DNA of 64,000 nucleotides from Lysobacter arvi (GCA_031216755.1 JARUHG010000001.1:248001-312000); one strand, 5' to 3'; numbered from the stretch's first letter, positions 1-8,736 are shown. Program-made: numbers and translations. Notes: generated by a model not told the origin, from the sequence alone.

Positions 1-846
1 CGCGACGCCGCCGAGGCCGCCGTCCGGCAGGCGATGCTGACCGGCGGCGAATACGCGCGCGAAGTGCGGTTCCTCCATCCGGACGGCAGCGTGCACTGGG
101 CCAACGCACGCGGCCGTTTCTTCTACGACGCCGCCGGCCGGCCCGTGCGCATGGTCGGCTCGATGATCGACACCACGCTGCGCCGCGAATTCGAGGATGC
201 CCAGCGCGTGCTGGTCGCCGAGCTCCAGCACCGCACGCGCAACCTCATCGCGGTGGTGCGTTCGATCTCCGACCGCACCCTGCGCGAGAGCGCGGACATG
301 ACGCAGTTCGCGACCGTCTTCAGCGAACGGCTGGGCTCGCTTGCGCGCGTGCAGGGTCTGCTGTCGCGGCTGAAGGAAGGTCAGCGGGTGACCTTCGACG
401 AATTGCTGCGCATGGAACTGGCCGCGCACCTGGACCCGAACGACGGCTCGCGGTTCGCGTTGTCCGGGCCCGACGGCGTGACGCTGCGCTCCTCCAGCGT
501 GCAGCCGCTGGCGCTGGCGATTCACGAACTGATCACCAACGCGCTGAAGTACGGCGCGCTGCGCGATCCGGCGGGGTGCCTGCGCATCCGCTGGAACGTG
601 GTGGACGAAGACGGCCGGCCCTGGTTGCACGTGGACTGGCGCGAGACCGGCGTGCTGCATCCGATCGCCGGCGACGTTCCGCCCGGTGGCGGCGCCGGGC
701 GCGAACTGATCGAACGCGCGCTGCCGTACCAGTTCGGCGCGCGCACGACCTACGAGCTCACCGACACCGGCGTCCACTGCACCATCGCCATGCCGATTTC
801 GCGCCGCGAGTCGCCGTCACCGCACGGTCATGACACGCGGTTATGA
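1..846 (+). CDS. HWE-family sensor histidine kinase, 5' end missing
   Basis: The frame is open from base 1, so the start lies outside the window; the first in-frame Met is at 34. The visible part begins with the end of a PAS fold (conserved GSVHWANARGRFFYDAAGRP, closing with the usual MVGSMIDTT). Then comes the HWE dimerisation/phosphoacceptor segment with ELQHRTRNLIAVVRSI, where His is the likely phosphorylation site. An N-box (LALAIHELITNALKYGAL) and a Gly-rich ATP-lid segment (GGGAGRELIERALPYQFGA) follow. This order defines HWE/HisKA_2 kinases, a family that often senses light or other cues through PAS/GAF domains. The upstream sensor is not visible, so the signal is unknown. No response regulator follows it. 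Confidence 0.9.
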   Translation, partial: RDAAEAAVRQAMLTGGEYAREVRFLHPDGSVHWANARGRFFYDAAGRPVRMVGSMIDTTLRREFEDAQRVLVAELQHRTRNLIAVVRSISDRTLRESADMTQFATVFSERLGSLARVQGLLSRLKEGQRVTFDELLRMELAAHLDPNDGSRFALSGPDGVTLRSSSVQPLALAIHELITNALKYGALRDPAGCLRIRWNVVDEDGRPWLHVDWRETGVLHPIAGDVPPGGGAGRELIERALPYQFGARTTYELTDTGVHCTIAMPISRRESPSPHGHDTRL

Positions 847-954
847 AGGCATGCGACCGCGCGCGACCCGCATGCGTCGCGACGAATGCTTGCTTCGCTC
901 CGGCTTAACTTGCCTGCCCCGATCCTGTTTGCCCGAACCGACAGGTTGTCCCCC

Positions 955-1128
955 ATGGCCACCCGCAAGCTACCGACTCCTCCCCAGGTGCCGGCCGCGA
1001 TGTCTCCACCGCCGCGCGTGCCGCGCCTGGTCCGTCTGCCGAGAAGGGAAGACGCGCGCAAGCCCACGCGTGCCGATCGCGCCGAGCACCAGATGCGGCT
1101 GCGCCGGTTGAGCGCCGGCCATGCCTGA
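955..1128 (+). CDS. possible small basic protein, unknown
   Basis: A 57-codon frame starting MATRKLPTPPQ and rich in Pro and Arg lies between the kinase and the riboswitch. There is only a weak purine stretch (ACAGG) ahead of the ATG and I recognise no domain. It may be a real small gene or a chance frame in GC-rich DNA. An in-frame upstream ATG at 886 would give 80 residues. Low confidence. Confidence 0.25.
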   Translation: MATRKLPTPPQVPAAMSPPPRVPRLVRLPRREDARKPTRADRAEHQMRLRRLSAGHA

Positions 1129-1171
1129 ACGTCCCGTTCCGTCGCGGCGCTCCGGCCATGCTAGGATCGCC

Positions 1172-1304
1172 GCAGAAGGGGAGTAGCTCCATCGTGCTGT
1201 CGCCGTCATTACGGGTCGTCCTGCAACGGGACGAACCCCGGTGCAGCAGCGGGCCGCGCGCGGCCCGTGAGCAAGACCTTCGCCGCTTCCACGGCGAAGG
1301 TGCG
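1172..1304 (+). promoter_or_regulatory. yybP-ykoY manganese riboswitch
   Basis: The leader contains both hallmark blocks of the yybP-ykoY aptamer: GGGGAGTAGC at 1179-1188 and GCAAGACCTT at 1271-1280. The second block opens a hairpin whose arms ACCTTCGCC and GGCGAAGGT (about 1276-1302) flank an eight-base loop. A GC-rich variable stem lies between the blocks. A TAGGAT -10-like hexamer at 1161-1166 is correctly placed to start the transcript at the aptamer's 5' edge. This family is known to bind Mn2+ and to control Mn efflux genes, including TerC/Alx-type proteins, and the next gene is exactly that. Regulation is probably translational, because I see no obvious U-tract terminator between the aptamer and the gene. 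Confidence 0.88.
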
Positions 1305-1431
1305 TCCGGATCACACCCGATCGAATGATCGCCAGTCGCTTCGATGAGCGATCAGGCAGGGCGATCGGCGATCCCACCGATGCGTTTCGCGCCGTGGTCC
1401 CGGCTCCCGACCACCGAACCGAATCCATCCG

Positions 1432-2199
1432 ATGGACATTCTTCTAAACCCCGAAATCTGGATCGCCCTGGCCACGTTGACGGCGCTCGAGCTCGTGCTC
1501 GGCATCGACAACATCATCTTCATCTCCATCCTCTCCGGCAAACTGCCGCCGCACCAGCGCGACAAGGCGCGCAAGCTCGGCATCGCGCTCGCCGCGATCA
1601 CCCGCCTGGGCCTGCTGCTGACCATCGCCTGGATCGTGAGCCTGACCAAGCCGCTGTTCGAGGTGCTCGGCCATGCGTTCTCGTGGCGCGACCTGATCCT
1701 CATCGGCGGCGGCCTGTTCCTGATCGCCAAGGCCACCCACGAGATCCACCAGAAGCTCGAAGGCGCCAGCGAAACCGTGTCCGCCGGCAAGGCGGTCGGC
1801 GCGACGTTCGGCAGCGTGATCGCGCAGATCATGGTGCTGGACATCGTGTTCTCGCTGGACTCGATCATCACCGCCGTCGGCATGGTGGACGAGCGCTGGG
1901 TGATGGTCGCCGCGATCCTGATCTCGATCGTCTTCATGCTGGCCTTCGCCCGGCCGATCGGCGATTTCGTCGAACGCCATCCGACCGTGAAAATCCTCGC
2001 GCTGAGCTTCCTGATCATGATCGGCCTGGTGCTGATCGCCGACGGTTTCGGCCAGCACATCAGCAAGGGTTACATCTACACGGCGATGGCCTTCTCGGTC
2101 TTCGTCGAGATGATCAACCTGTGGATCCGCAAACGCGAAGCGCGCAAGACCGAGCCGGTCAAGCTGCACGAGCGATACGAGCAGGCGCCCTCGGAGTGA
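1432..2199 (+). CDS. TerC-family integral membrane protein, probable Mn2+ exporter
   Basis: A 255-residue polytopic protein of the TerC/Alx family. The N-terminal block TALELVLGIDNIIFI and the later LDIVFSLDSIITAVGM carry the paired acidic residues conserved in the membrane core, and about seven hydrophobic segments are visible. Family members export Mn2+ (Alx, MeeF/MeeY) or are linked to tellurium resistance. The upstream yybP-ykoY riboswitch argues for manganese. The ATG at 1432 matches the usual family N-terminus (MDILLNPEIWIALAT). The C-terminus ends in a charged tail after the last membrane segment. It is monocistronic, facing the minus-strand MscS gene. Confidence 0.9.
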   Translation: MDILLNPEIWIALATLTALELVLGIDNIIFISILSGKLPPHQRDKARKLGIALAAITRLGLLLTIAWIVSLTKPLFEVLGHAFSWRDLILIGGGLFLIAKATHEIHQKLEGASETVSAGKAVGATFGSVIAQIMVLDIVFSLDSIITAVGMVDERWVMVAAILISIVFMLAFARPIGDFVERHPTVKILALSFLIMIGLVLIADGFGQHISKGYIYTAMAFSVFVEMINLWIRKREARKTEPVKLHERYEQAPSE

Positions 2200-2294
2200 C
2201 GACGGCGGGGTCGTCCCGTCTTCGCACCGCGGGGACGGGATGACGCCGAGTGCCGTGCGCATCGCGTCTTGCGCACGTCCCGCCGGACAGGCGA

Positions 2295-2325
2295 CGCGCC
2301 CTCTCCCGCGTGGGGGAGGGCGCGC
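2295..2325. repeat. GC-rich palindrome between convergent genes
   Basis: CGCCCTCTCCC and GGGGAGGGCG arms enclose a short loop between the convergent terC and mscS genes. Similar CCCTCTCCC/GGGAGAGGG palindromes recur at 26.1 and 55.6 kb, so this is probably a degenerate dispersed element. It may also act as a bidirectional terminator, although no T-run follows. Confidence 0.55.
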
Positions 2326-2328
2326 GCA

Positions 2329-2901
2329 TCAGGAGCCGTTGCGCCAACGCCGGATCGAACGCTGGAAGAACTGGCTGTTCGGGATCTGCAGCGTCGTGTC
2401 CGAGCCGTCGGCGCGCGTTTCCTGCAGTGTCGTGTAGATGAGGTTGATGTCCACCACGCGTCCTTTCAGGCCGGGTTTCTCGCCGTTCTCCAGCAGCTCG
2501 ATCATGTCGTTGAGACGGAAAGGGCGCGAGGTGAGGATGAGGAACGTGCAGAAGATGTTCGACAGCACGCTCCATGCGGCGAAGAAGGCCACCGCCGCCA
2601 CCGCCGCGAAACCGGTGACGGCCGTCCACAGGACGGACGCGGACACGCCCAGCCGCTGCAGGATCAGGAAGGTCGCCGCGACATAGATCAGCGTGCCCAC
2701 CGCGCGTCGCGCGCCGATGGTCATTTCCGGCGGCAACTCGTAGCGCGCGCACAGGCGATTGAGCGCCTTGCGCAGCAAGAGGCGGAGCAGCCACGCCGCG
2801 ACGAGGATCAGGGCCGCTTCGCCGAGCGGCACGATCAGGTCCATGCCGTCGCGCACCCACTTGACGTCGGGAAGGTGCGCGGCGGGAGAGAACACGTTCA
2901 T
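2329..2901 (-). CDS. small MscS-family mechanosensitive channel
   Basis: A 190-residue MscS-like protein, shorter than E. coli MscS (286 residues). A periplasmic-facing N-terminal helix (about 22-45) and two further hydrophobic segments (about 64-80 and 88-115) lead into the pore-lining helix and the beta domain (TFLILTSRPFRLNDMIEL, then GRVVDINLIYTTL). NSQFFQRSIRRWRNGS at the C-terminus matches the end of the MscS beta domain. The large C-terminal alpha/beta cage is missing, so it is a minimal channel. Such channels release solutes on hypo-osmotic shock. It lies 34 bp downstream of the SDR gene on the same strand and is probably co-transcribed with it. Confidence 0.85.
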   Translation of the reverse strand: MNVFSPAAHLPDVKWVRDGMDLIVPLGEAALILVAAWLLRLLLRKALNRLCARYELPPEMTIGARRAVGTLIYVAATFLILQRLGVSASVLWTAVTGFAAVAAVAFFAAWSVLSNIFCTFLILTSRPFRLNDMIELLENGEKPGLKGRVVDINLIYTTLQETRADGSDTTLQIPNSQFFQRSIRRWRNGS

Positions 2902-2935
2902 CGCGCGCCTCCCGCCCGCGATGCGCGTGCAGCAC

Positions 2936-3802
2936 TCAGAACATCGGGGCGCCGCCGGCCACGGTCAGCAGCGCGCCGGAGGTGTAACTGGCCGTATCCG
3001 CGGCCAGCATCACGTAGGCCGATGCCAGTTCCGCCGGCTGGCCCGGACGCTTGAAGGGCACCGATTCGCCGAAGTGCTTCACTTCTTCCTCGTCCATGCC
3101 GGCGGGGATGAAGGGCGTCCAGATCGGACCCGGCAGCACGGCGTTGACGCGGATCTTCTTCTCCGCGAGCAACCCCGCCAGGCCGAGCGTCAGGTTGGCG
3201 ATGGCGCCCTTCGTCGAAGCGTACGGCAGGATGTTCGGCGAGGGCTTCTTCGACTGCACCGAAGCGGTGTTGATGATCGAGGCGCCTTCCTGCATGTGCG
3301 GCAGCGCCAGGCGCACCAGGTTGAACGGCGCGTGCACGTTGGTGTCGAAATGCTTGGTCCATTCCTCCAGCGTAATCTCTTCCAGCGACTGGTAGTAGCG
3401 CTGGTAGGCGGCATTGTTGACCAGCACGTCGATGCGGCCCAGGGCCTTGACCACCTCGTCGATCATCGTTTCCGCCTGCTGCGGATCGCTGATGTCGTAC
3501 GCGTAGGCGACGCCCTCGACACCGGCCTGCTTCACCTGTTCGAGCACATGGGACGCGTCGTTCTCCTCGGTCGGCAGATGCACGATGGCGACGTCCGCAC
3601 CTTCGCGCGCGAAGGCGATCGCCACCGCTGCGCCGATGCCGCTGTCGCCGCCGGTGATCAGCGCCTTCTTGCCCTTGAGCAGGCCGTGGCCGACATAACT
3701 TTCCTCGCCGTGGTCGGGCTCGGGCTCCATCTTCGCGGTCTTGCCGGGGAAGGACTGCTGCTGCGGCTTGAATGGCGGGCGGGGGTAATCGGGCACGGCC
3801 AT
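2936..3802 (-). CDS. SDR oxidoreductase, YghA / glucose-1-dehydrogenase-like
   Basis: A 288-residue classical short-chain dehydrogenase with an N-terminal extension rich in Pro, Gln and Lys (about residues 1-45). The NAD(P) motif is TGGDSGIG, the NNAAY motif follows, and the catalytic Ser plus YASTK (YxxxK) are intact. The extension and GGDSGIG signature are typical of the YghA/YhdF/general-stress SDR group, often induced by general stress. The substrate cannot be told from sequence. The ATG at 3802 fits the family N-terminus. The downstream mscS gene suggests a stress-related pair. Confidence 0.88.
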   Translation of the reverse strand: MAVPDYPRPPFKPQQQSFPGKTAKMEPEPDHGEESYVGHGLLKGKKALITGGDSGIGAAVAIAFAREGADVAIVHLPTEENDASHVLEQVKQAGVEGVAYAYDISDPQQAETMIDEVVKALGRIDVLVNNAAYQRYYQSLEEITLEEWTKHFDTNVHAPFNLVRLALPHMQEGASIINTASVQSKKPSPNILPYASTKGAIANLTLGLAGLLAEKKIRVNAVLPGPIWTPFIPAGMDEEEVKHFGESVPFKRPGQPAELASAYVMLAADTASYTSGALLTVAGGAPMF

Positions 3803-3938
3803 GGAGAAACCTCGGGTGCGTGTAGGGGATGCACGCAGTGTCCGAAGCGCGCCGTAATCGAGCCGAGAAGAAACCGGCCAGCGCCGCCGACGTCGCCTTT
3901 ACGCGCGTGCCGCTACGCGCGCAATCACGCGTGCGCGG

Positions 3939-4418
3939 TCACGCGTCGCCCGCTGCCTCGTGCTGCCTGGCCCATTCCTCGCCGCGTCGGCGCATTTCAT
4001 CCTCGTCCACGTCCTCGACGTGCGTGCCGAGCATCCAGCGATGGCCGAACGGGTCTACCACCGTGCCCATGCGGTCGCCCCAGAACTGGTTCTCCACCGC
4101 CTGCAGCACGCTCGCGCCGGCCTTGATCGCGCGTTCGAACGCCGCGTCCACGTCCTCGACGTAGACCAGCAGGCTGCCGGTGGTACCGCCGCGCGATTCC
4201 GGTCCGAGCGCGTCCCATTCGGGGAATTCGTCCGACAGCATGAAACGCGCGTCGCCGATGCGCATTTCCGCGTGCGCGACCTTTCCGCCGGCGTCCAGCC
4301 GATAGACGAGCTTCGCGCCGAAGGCGCGCTCGTAGAAGGCGATCGCATCGTTCGCATCGCCCACGACGATGCCTGGCGTGATGCGCTGGTACCCCGGCGG
4401 AATCGGATCGACGGCCAT
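3939..4418 (-). CDS. VOC-superfamily (PhnB/glyoxalase-like) protein
   Basis: A 159-residue single VOC module starting MAVDPIPPGYQRITPGI, the standard PhnB-like opening. It contains GDANDAIAFYERAFGAK, then AEMRIGDARFMLSDE, then a second half with VEDVDAAFERAIKAGA and FWGDRMGTVVDPFGHRW. The last is the usual metal/ligand strand with an acidic residue. A longer frame reaches 4601, but the ATG at 4418 gives the normal family start and length. The C-terminus ends in an acidic, charged helix. Members include phosphonate-locus PhnB, fosfomycin and bleomycin resistance proteins and uncharacterised enzymes; no specific substrate can be assigned. Confidence 0.85.
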   Translation of the reverse strand: MAVDPIPPGYQRITPGIVVGDANDAIAFYERAFGAKLVYRLDAGGKVAHAEMRIGDARFMLSDEFPEWDALGPESRGGTTGSLLVYVEDVDAAFERAIKAGASVLQAVENQFWGDRMGTVVDPFGHRWMLGTHVEDVDEDEMRRRGEEWARQHEAAGDA

Positions 4419-4470
4419 GGCGATGCTCCCGGCTGGAAGGCCGCCAGCATGCACGGCGTCGCGTGATGCC

Positions 4471-5364
4471 TCAGTAGAACGCGACGCCCGGCCGCAGCAC
4501 GAACTGGAACACCAGCAGCAGCGCGATGGCGGCCAGCAGCGTCGCCACGATCGCGCGCAGCGGCTCGCCGTTCGCGCGCGCATCGCGGATGCGCCACGCA
4601 CCGGAGAGCATCCACAATGCGCCCGGAACGCCGACGATCAGCGGCAGCAGCACGACTTCCAGCGCCTCGCGCGGCATGCGGAACGGGATCACGAACAGTG
4701 TGCCGATGAACATCGGCAGGACGATCGTCTGCAGGATGAAGCGCGTGCGCGCCGAGGCCGTCGCAACGGCGGCCGCGTCGTCGGCCAGTGCCAGCGCCGG
4801 CCGGAGCAGCGTGAGCGAAACGGCGGCGATCGCGATCAGTGCAAGCAGCGCCGCCGCGGTCTTCGCGCCGGGCGACAGGTCGAAGTACGCCATCGCCATG
4901 CCCACGTCGCTGCCCGTGCTGAGCGCGCCGATCACCACCTGCGGCAACGCCATCAGCAGGCCGCAGTACGCCATCCACAACGCGAACAGGCGCCACGTAC
5001 CGGCGCGCGGTCGGCCGGCGCGCACGGCGATCAGGCAGGCCAGGCCGACCAGTGCCGTCGCCAGTGCGCCGGTGCCCTGGAAGAGGCGGGCCAGCGGGTG
5101 ATCGCCCGTCCAGGTGTGGTTGTTGTGGAACAGCGTGGGCTGCAATCCGGGCGTCAACGCCTTGGGCACCACCAGGAACAGCTCCTGCACGAAGAACGTC
5201 AGGTTGAACGCCAGCGTGTAGAGCAGCGCCGACACGATGACGGTGGTCCAGCTCCAGCGCGTGCGTGTCGCGACGGGCGCATCCGCGCGCGGTGCGAACA
5301 CGCCGGCGAGCGCGAGCAGCGCCGGCCCGGCCAGCAGGATCAAGGCGGTTACGATCAGAAGCAT
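4471..5364 (-). CDS. multi-pass membrane protein, unknown function
   Basis: A 297-residue protein with about eight hydrophobic segments: residues 1-23, 38-62, 95-112, 125-145, 163-185, 205-222, 235-252 and 272-292. The loop HNNHTWTGDHPLARLFQGTG is the only polar stretch with a distinctive look. I do not recognise a family. It has its own ATG with no obvious partner: the VOC gene lies 52 bp downstream on the same strand, and the end of the polysaccharide operon is upstream. It could be co-transcribed with the VOC gene. Confidence 0.7.
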   Translation of the reverse strand: MLLIVTALILLAGPALLALAGVFAPRADAPVATRTRWSWTTVIVSALLYTLAFNLTFFVQELFLVVPKALTPGLQPTLFHNNHTWTGDHPLARLFQGTGALATALVGLACLIAVRAGRPRAGTWRLFALWMAYCGLLMALPQVVIGALSTGSDVGMAMAYFDLSPGAKTAAALLALIAIAAVSLTLLRPALALADDAAAVATASARTRFILQTIVLPMFIGTLFVIPFRMPREALEVVLLPLIVGVPGALWMLSGAWRIRDARANGEPLRAIVATLLAAIALLLVFQFVLRPGVAFY

Positions 5365-5515
5365 GCGCGGTCCCCAGACGAGCAGCGCGCATCATGCCCG
5401 CGCGACGCCGACGCGGTCCAGTCGAGATCGGGCGGTTCGAACGATGGGGCAGACCGCGACGGACGCGGTTCTTCTGCGAGCACGAGCGCCCACGCCGGTG
5501 CGCCACCGTCGCGCA

Positions 5516-5555
5516 GAAAGAAGGGAGAGGAACCGCGGTTCCCCTCCCTTCTTTC
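5516..5555 (-). terminator. 40-nt near-perfect palindrome, end of the EPS operon
   Basis: Arms GAAAGAAGGGAG.GGAACC and GGTTCC.CTCCCTTCTTTC form a 20-bp stem with one mismatched pair, 26 bp downstream of the wza stop. On the minus strand the 3' arm is pyrimidine-rich (CCCTTCTTTCT), as in an intrinsic terminator. It is the obvious end of the polysaccharide transcript. Confidence 0.75.
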
Positions 5556-5580
5556 ACCCTGCCGCGAGCGTGCGCCGCGC

Positions 5581-6675
5581 TTACCGTTCCAGGTCGTACT
5601 GCGCGGACGCCGCGTTCGTCACGAGCGACGAAAGCGGGAGCAGCTGCGACAGGAAGCGATTCCAGCGCGTCACGCCGGCCGGGCCCACCCACACGACGTC
5701 GCCGGGCTTCAGGCGGAACTTGTCGCCCAACGCGAAGGCCACGGGCGATTTCGCGTCCAGCTGGTACACCGTTGCGGCGCCCTGCGTGGCCTGCGGCGTG
5801 CCCATGTCTTCCAGGCCGCGGATCACGTAGACCGCTTCGCCCTTGGACGTGATCGGATTCAGGCCACCGGCACGGCCCAGCGCCTGCGTCAGCGTGACAT
5901 CGGTGGTCTTGAAGGTGAGCGCCTGCGGGCGCGCGACCTCGCCGATCACGTAGACCTCCTTGCGGTCGTTGAACGGCAGGTAGAGGCGATCGCCCGGCTT
6001 GAGGTAGATGTCCTGCGCGACGTTGCCATCGCGGTTGAGCGCGTCCAGATCGAGGTTGTAGTTGCGCCCGTCGCGCGTGAGCACCAGGCCCGACAGGTCG
6101 GCCTGGGCGACGTCGATGCGTGCGCGGCCCACCGCCTGCGAGAGCGTCAGCGGAACGGTCGTCACGTCCTGCGGCGTGGTGTCGACGAACGCGCCCTGCA
6201 GCGCGATGCGGCTGCCGAAGCCGACGACGTTGACGTCCAGCTGCGGATTGGTGAGGTACTTCGCAAGACGGCTGGTCAGCGTGCTGCGCAGGTCCTCGAT
6301 CGTCATGCCCGTGACGTTGAGCTTGCCCGCGTAGGGGAAGTAGAACGTGCCATCGGGCTGCACCAGGCGGCCGTTGGTGACGGCCTGCTGCTGGTTGCCG
6401 GCCGGCGTGGTGAGTTCGGGGTGATCCCACACCGTCACGATGAGCGTGTCGCCGGGTTGGATCTTGTAGCTTTCGCCCTTGTACGCCAGCAACTCCTGCG
6501 GCACTACGGCCTTCGGCGCGGGCGTGGAGACGACGTCGGCGGTGATCGGCACCATCTTCACTTCGCCGCCGACGAAGCGCGAATCCTGTATGTCGCCGCG
6601 GGTCATCTGCTGGCCGGTGCAGCCGGTGACAAGGGTCGCAATGGCGACCGAGCAGGCAAGAGTGAGCGTCTTCAA
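5581..6675 (-). CDS. wza: Wza/GumB-type outer-membrane polysaccharide export lipoprotein
   Basis: A 364-residue protein of the OPX/Wza family that forms the outer-membrane exit channel for capsular or exopolysaccharide. The TTG start at 6675 is chosen because it has a GAGGG Shine-Dalgarno about 9 nt upstream and yields a lipoprotein signal (LKTLTLACSVAIATLVTGC, lipobox LVTGC). The longer ATG frame to 6870 would bury that signal. The polysaccharide export domain starts around YKIQPGDTLIVTVWDHPELT. Two SLBB-like repeats follow, including YVIGEVARPQALTFKTTDVT, and the protein ends in an amphipathic C-terminal segment. It is the last gene of the EPS cluster and partners with Wzc. A 237-bp gap precedes it, so it may also have its own promoter. 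Confidence 0.92.
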   Translation of the reverse strand: MKTLTLACSVAIATLVTGCTGQQMTRGDIQDSRFVGGEVKMVPITADVVSTPAPKAVVPQELLAYKGESYKIQPGDTLIVTVWDHPELTTPAGNQQQAVTNGRLVQPDGTFYFPYAGKLNVTGMTIEDLRSTLTSRLAKYLTNPQLDVNVVGFGSRIALQGAFVDTTPQDVTTVPLTLSQAVGRARIDVAQADLSGLVLTRDGRNYNLDLDALNRDGNVAQDIYLKPGDRLYLPFNDRKEVYVIGEVARPQALTFKTTDVTLTQALGRAGGLNPITSKGEAVYVIRGLEDMGTPQATQGAATVYQLDAKSPVAFALGDKFRLKPGDVVWVGPAGVTRWNRFLSQLLPLSSLVTNAASAQYDLER

Positions 6676-6912
6676 TGCATGGCCCTCGGGTTCTTGGCGC
6701 GGCACGCGCGGCTCGCTTCCGGTGCGGTGCCTTTCGTCACGATGTCCATGCGAGACGCAGCCGAGTGGAACGACGTTGTGAAACTTGCGATGTCCTTTGG
6801 TTCGCCCCGGAAGCCTAGATCGCGCACAGCGCACGTGGCGTGATCGAACAGGCGGGCAGTGTAGTTGCATTCAGTGATGCGAACGCGCCATGTGAACGCG
6901 CGCACGCGTCGT

Positions 6913-7677
6913 TCAGTTCCGTAGACGCGACATCACGATCGCTCCCATTTCCTTGATGGCGCGTCCACTGCGCCATAACGCGCGCCGTGACGGAACCCAG
7001 CGCTGCGTCCAGCGTTCGCGCTTGCCGTTCTCGGGCACGGGGACGGGCGTGATGTCCACGCCGGCGCGCCGGAACTCGATGACCGCGCGCGGCATGTGCA
7101 GCGACGACGTCACCAGCAGGATGCGCCGGAAGCCGCGCTCGCCGGCGATCTGCGCGGTGTAATGGGCGTTGTCGCGCGTGTTGCGGCTCTTGGTTTCCAG
7201 CAGCAGCGCGTTCTTCGGAACGCCCAGTCGCTGGATCGCGTGCTCCATGATCCGCGCTTCGCTCGCCGCTTCGTTGCCGCCGTTGTCGCCGCCGCCGGAG
7301 AGCACGATCACCGGCGCCTTGCCGGCGAGCCACGCGCGCGCGCCAGCGGCCAGGCGGCTGTTCTCCAGGTCGTAGGCGGTGACGTTCTGGCGCTCGAGCC
7401 AATAGAAGTGCGTGGCGCCGCCGAGCACGACGATGGCGTCGGCCTGCGGCAGGGTGGTTTCATCGACCGGCGGATATTGGCGTTCGATGCGTCCACGCAC
7501 CCAGTCGGACACGCTGGGAACCGCGAGCACGCACGACCAGGCGATCGCGAACACCGCGGTCCCCAATGCGAGCCGGCGCCAGCGGACGAGCGCGAACACC
7601 GCCGCGGCGATGAGCAGCGCGGCGGTCAGTGCGGGAGGGTAGGTCAGGGCGACGAGCAACGATTTCAGGGCCTGCAT
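6913..7677 (-). CDS. YdcF/ElyC-type DUF218 membrane protein
   Basis: A 254-residue protein with two N-terminal membrane segments (about 13-31 and 38-56) and a DUF218 domain. The domain begins QADAIVVLGGATHFYWLE and continues with VIVLSGGGDNGGNEA, LLLETKSRNTRDNAHYT and LLVTSSLHMPRA, all diagnostic blocks. ElyC/SanA relatives influence cell-envelope integrity and undecaprenyl-phosphate use. Placement 3 bp downstream of the polymerase gene suggests a role in lipid-carrier handling during EPS assembly, which is inference. It is one of the usual accessory genes of EpsG/Wzy clusters. Confidence 0.85.
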   Translation of the reverse strand: MQALKSLLVALTYPPALTAALLIAAAVFALVRWRRLALGTAVFAIAWSCVLAVPSVSDWVRGRIERQYPPVDETTLPQADAIVVLGGATHFYWLERQNVTAYDLENSRLAAGARAWLAGKAPVIVLSGGGDNGGNEAASEARIMEHAIQRLGVPKNALLLETKSRNTRDNAHYTAQIAGERGFRRILLVTSSLHMPRAVIEFRRAGVDITPVPVPENGKRERWTQRWVPSRRALWRSGRAIKEMGAIVMSRLRN

Positions 7678-7680
7678 CGC

Positions 7681-8736
7681 TCAGATCAGGATCTCGTTGT
7701 TAACGTAGTAATAGAACGCCGCGCACGACAGGATGAGGCCGAAGCGCAACAGCAGCGGATTGCGAAGCAGCGCCAGCCGGCTGTGCACGAGCATCGCGGC
7801 CAGGATCAGCGACACGCTCAGCCACGCCGGCAACAGGTAGCGGTTGGAGAAGTAGCCCCAGCCCACGGCGAAGAACGGCAGCGTCATCACCAGGTACACC
7901 GCCGCGCTTTCCTTGATCTTCTCCCGGTACTCCGCGCGCACCAGCGGTGCGAGGGTATAGGGCAGCATGTACCAGAAGATGGAGAACACGGCGAAGTCGA
8001 TGCGCACGCCGGCGCGGTAATACTGCGTGGCGGTGTAGGTCATCACCAGGTCGTACAGCGCCGGCACGAGCGCGCGGATGGCCATCATCGACACGCCGCT
8101 GACGTACGCCCCGAAGGCGATCACCGCGATCAGCCGCTGCAGCTTCGTGCCGAACAGCAACACCGGCGCGAAGACCAGGTACAGCAGCGACGACAGGTGC
8201 AGGCTGCTGGCCGTCGCGCCCAGCAGCACGAACGCCAGCCATTGTTTTCGCTGGAACGACAGCAGCGAGGCGAACACCAGCAGCGCCGCCAGGCCTTGGC
8301 GCACCGCGTTGATCGTCGCGTTGACGAACATCGGCGAGACGTACAGCAGCATCACCGCCGTGCCGAGGAAGGTGAGGTAGCCGCGCGTATCGCCCAGGTA
8401 ATCGTGATAGCGGCGCGTCGCGATCAGCACCGTGCCGAGCATGAGCGCGAACAGCGCCGTCTGGTAGCCGATGATGCCGAAGCCCAGCTTCCACAGCGCC
8501 CACGTGAGCCAGACGAAGCCCGGTTCCAGGCGCGTCTCGCCGCCGCCCGAGTTGAGGCCTTCGAAGAAGCCTGCATAGGTCTGCGTGTCGGTGCCGATGT
8601 CCGGCGAGCGCGTGCCGACCAGCCAGCAGCCGAACAGCGCGACCGCGAGCAGCAGCAACACGCTCAGCGTCGTCGCCGCGGGCACGTAGGTCGAACGGCG
8701 CTGCGTCATCCCGTATTCGGGCACATTCGCGTTCAC
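7681..8736 (-). CDS. EpsG/Wzy-type exopolysaccharide polymerase
   Basis: A 351-residue protein with about ten membrane segments. The first external loop carries RSPDIGTDTQTYAGFF, the GxDTxxY motif of EpsG-family proteins. Later come NATINAVRQGLAALL and SSLHLSSLLYL, the conserved INxxRQ and HxSS blocks. EpsG/Wzy proteins polymerise lipid-linked repeat units in the periplasm. The ATG at 8736 overlaps the TGA of the GT2 gene by 4 bp (ATGA), indicating translational coupling, and the YdcF gene follows after 3 bp. No other Wzy candidate exists in the cluster. Confidence 0.88.
   Translation of the reverse strand: MNANVPEYGMTQRRSTYVPAATTLSVLLLLAVALFGCWLVGTRSPDIGTDTQTYAGFFEGLNSGGGETRLEPGFVWLTWALWKLGFGIIGYQTALFALMLGTVLIATRRYHDYLGDTRGYLTFLGTAVMLLYVSPMFVNATINAVRQGLAALLVFASLLSFQRKQWLAFVLLGATASSLHLSSLLYLVFAPVLLFGTKLQRLIAVIAFGAYVSGVSMMAIRALVPALYDLVMTYTATQYYRAGVRIDFAVFSIFWYMLPYTLAPLVRAEYREKIKESAAVYLVMTLPFFAVGWGYFSNRYLLPAWLSVSLILAAMLVHSRLALLRNPLLLRFGLILSCAAFYYYVNNEILI

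Noticed and set aside
4369-6843. 824-residue plus-strand frame opposite the membrane protein and wza genes
   Set aside because: It spans two real genes on the other strand and is rich in Arg/His/Gln with no recognisable motif.
5581-6870. wza starting at the ATG at 6870
   Set aside because: The extension is Arg/His-rich and would place the lipobox around residue 80; the TTG at 6675 with GAGGG gives a normal lipoprotein signal.
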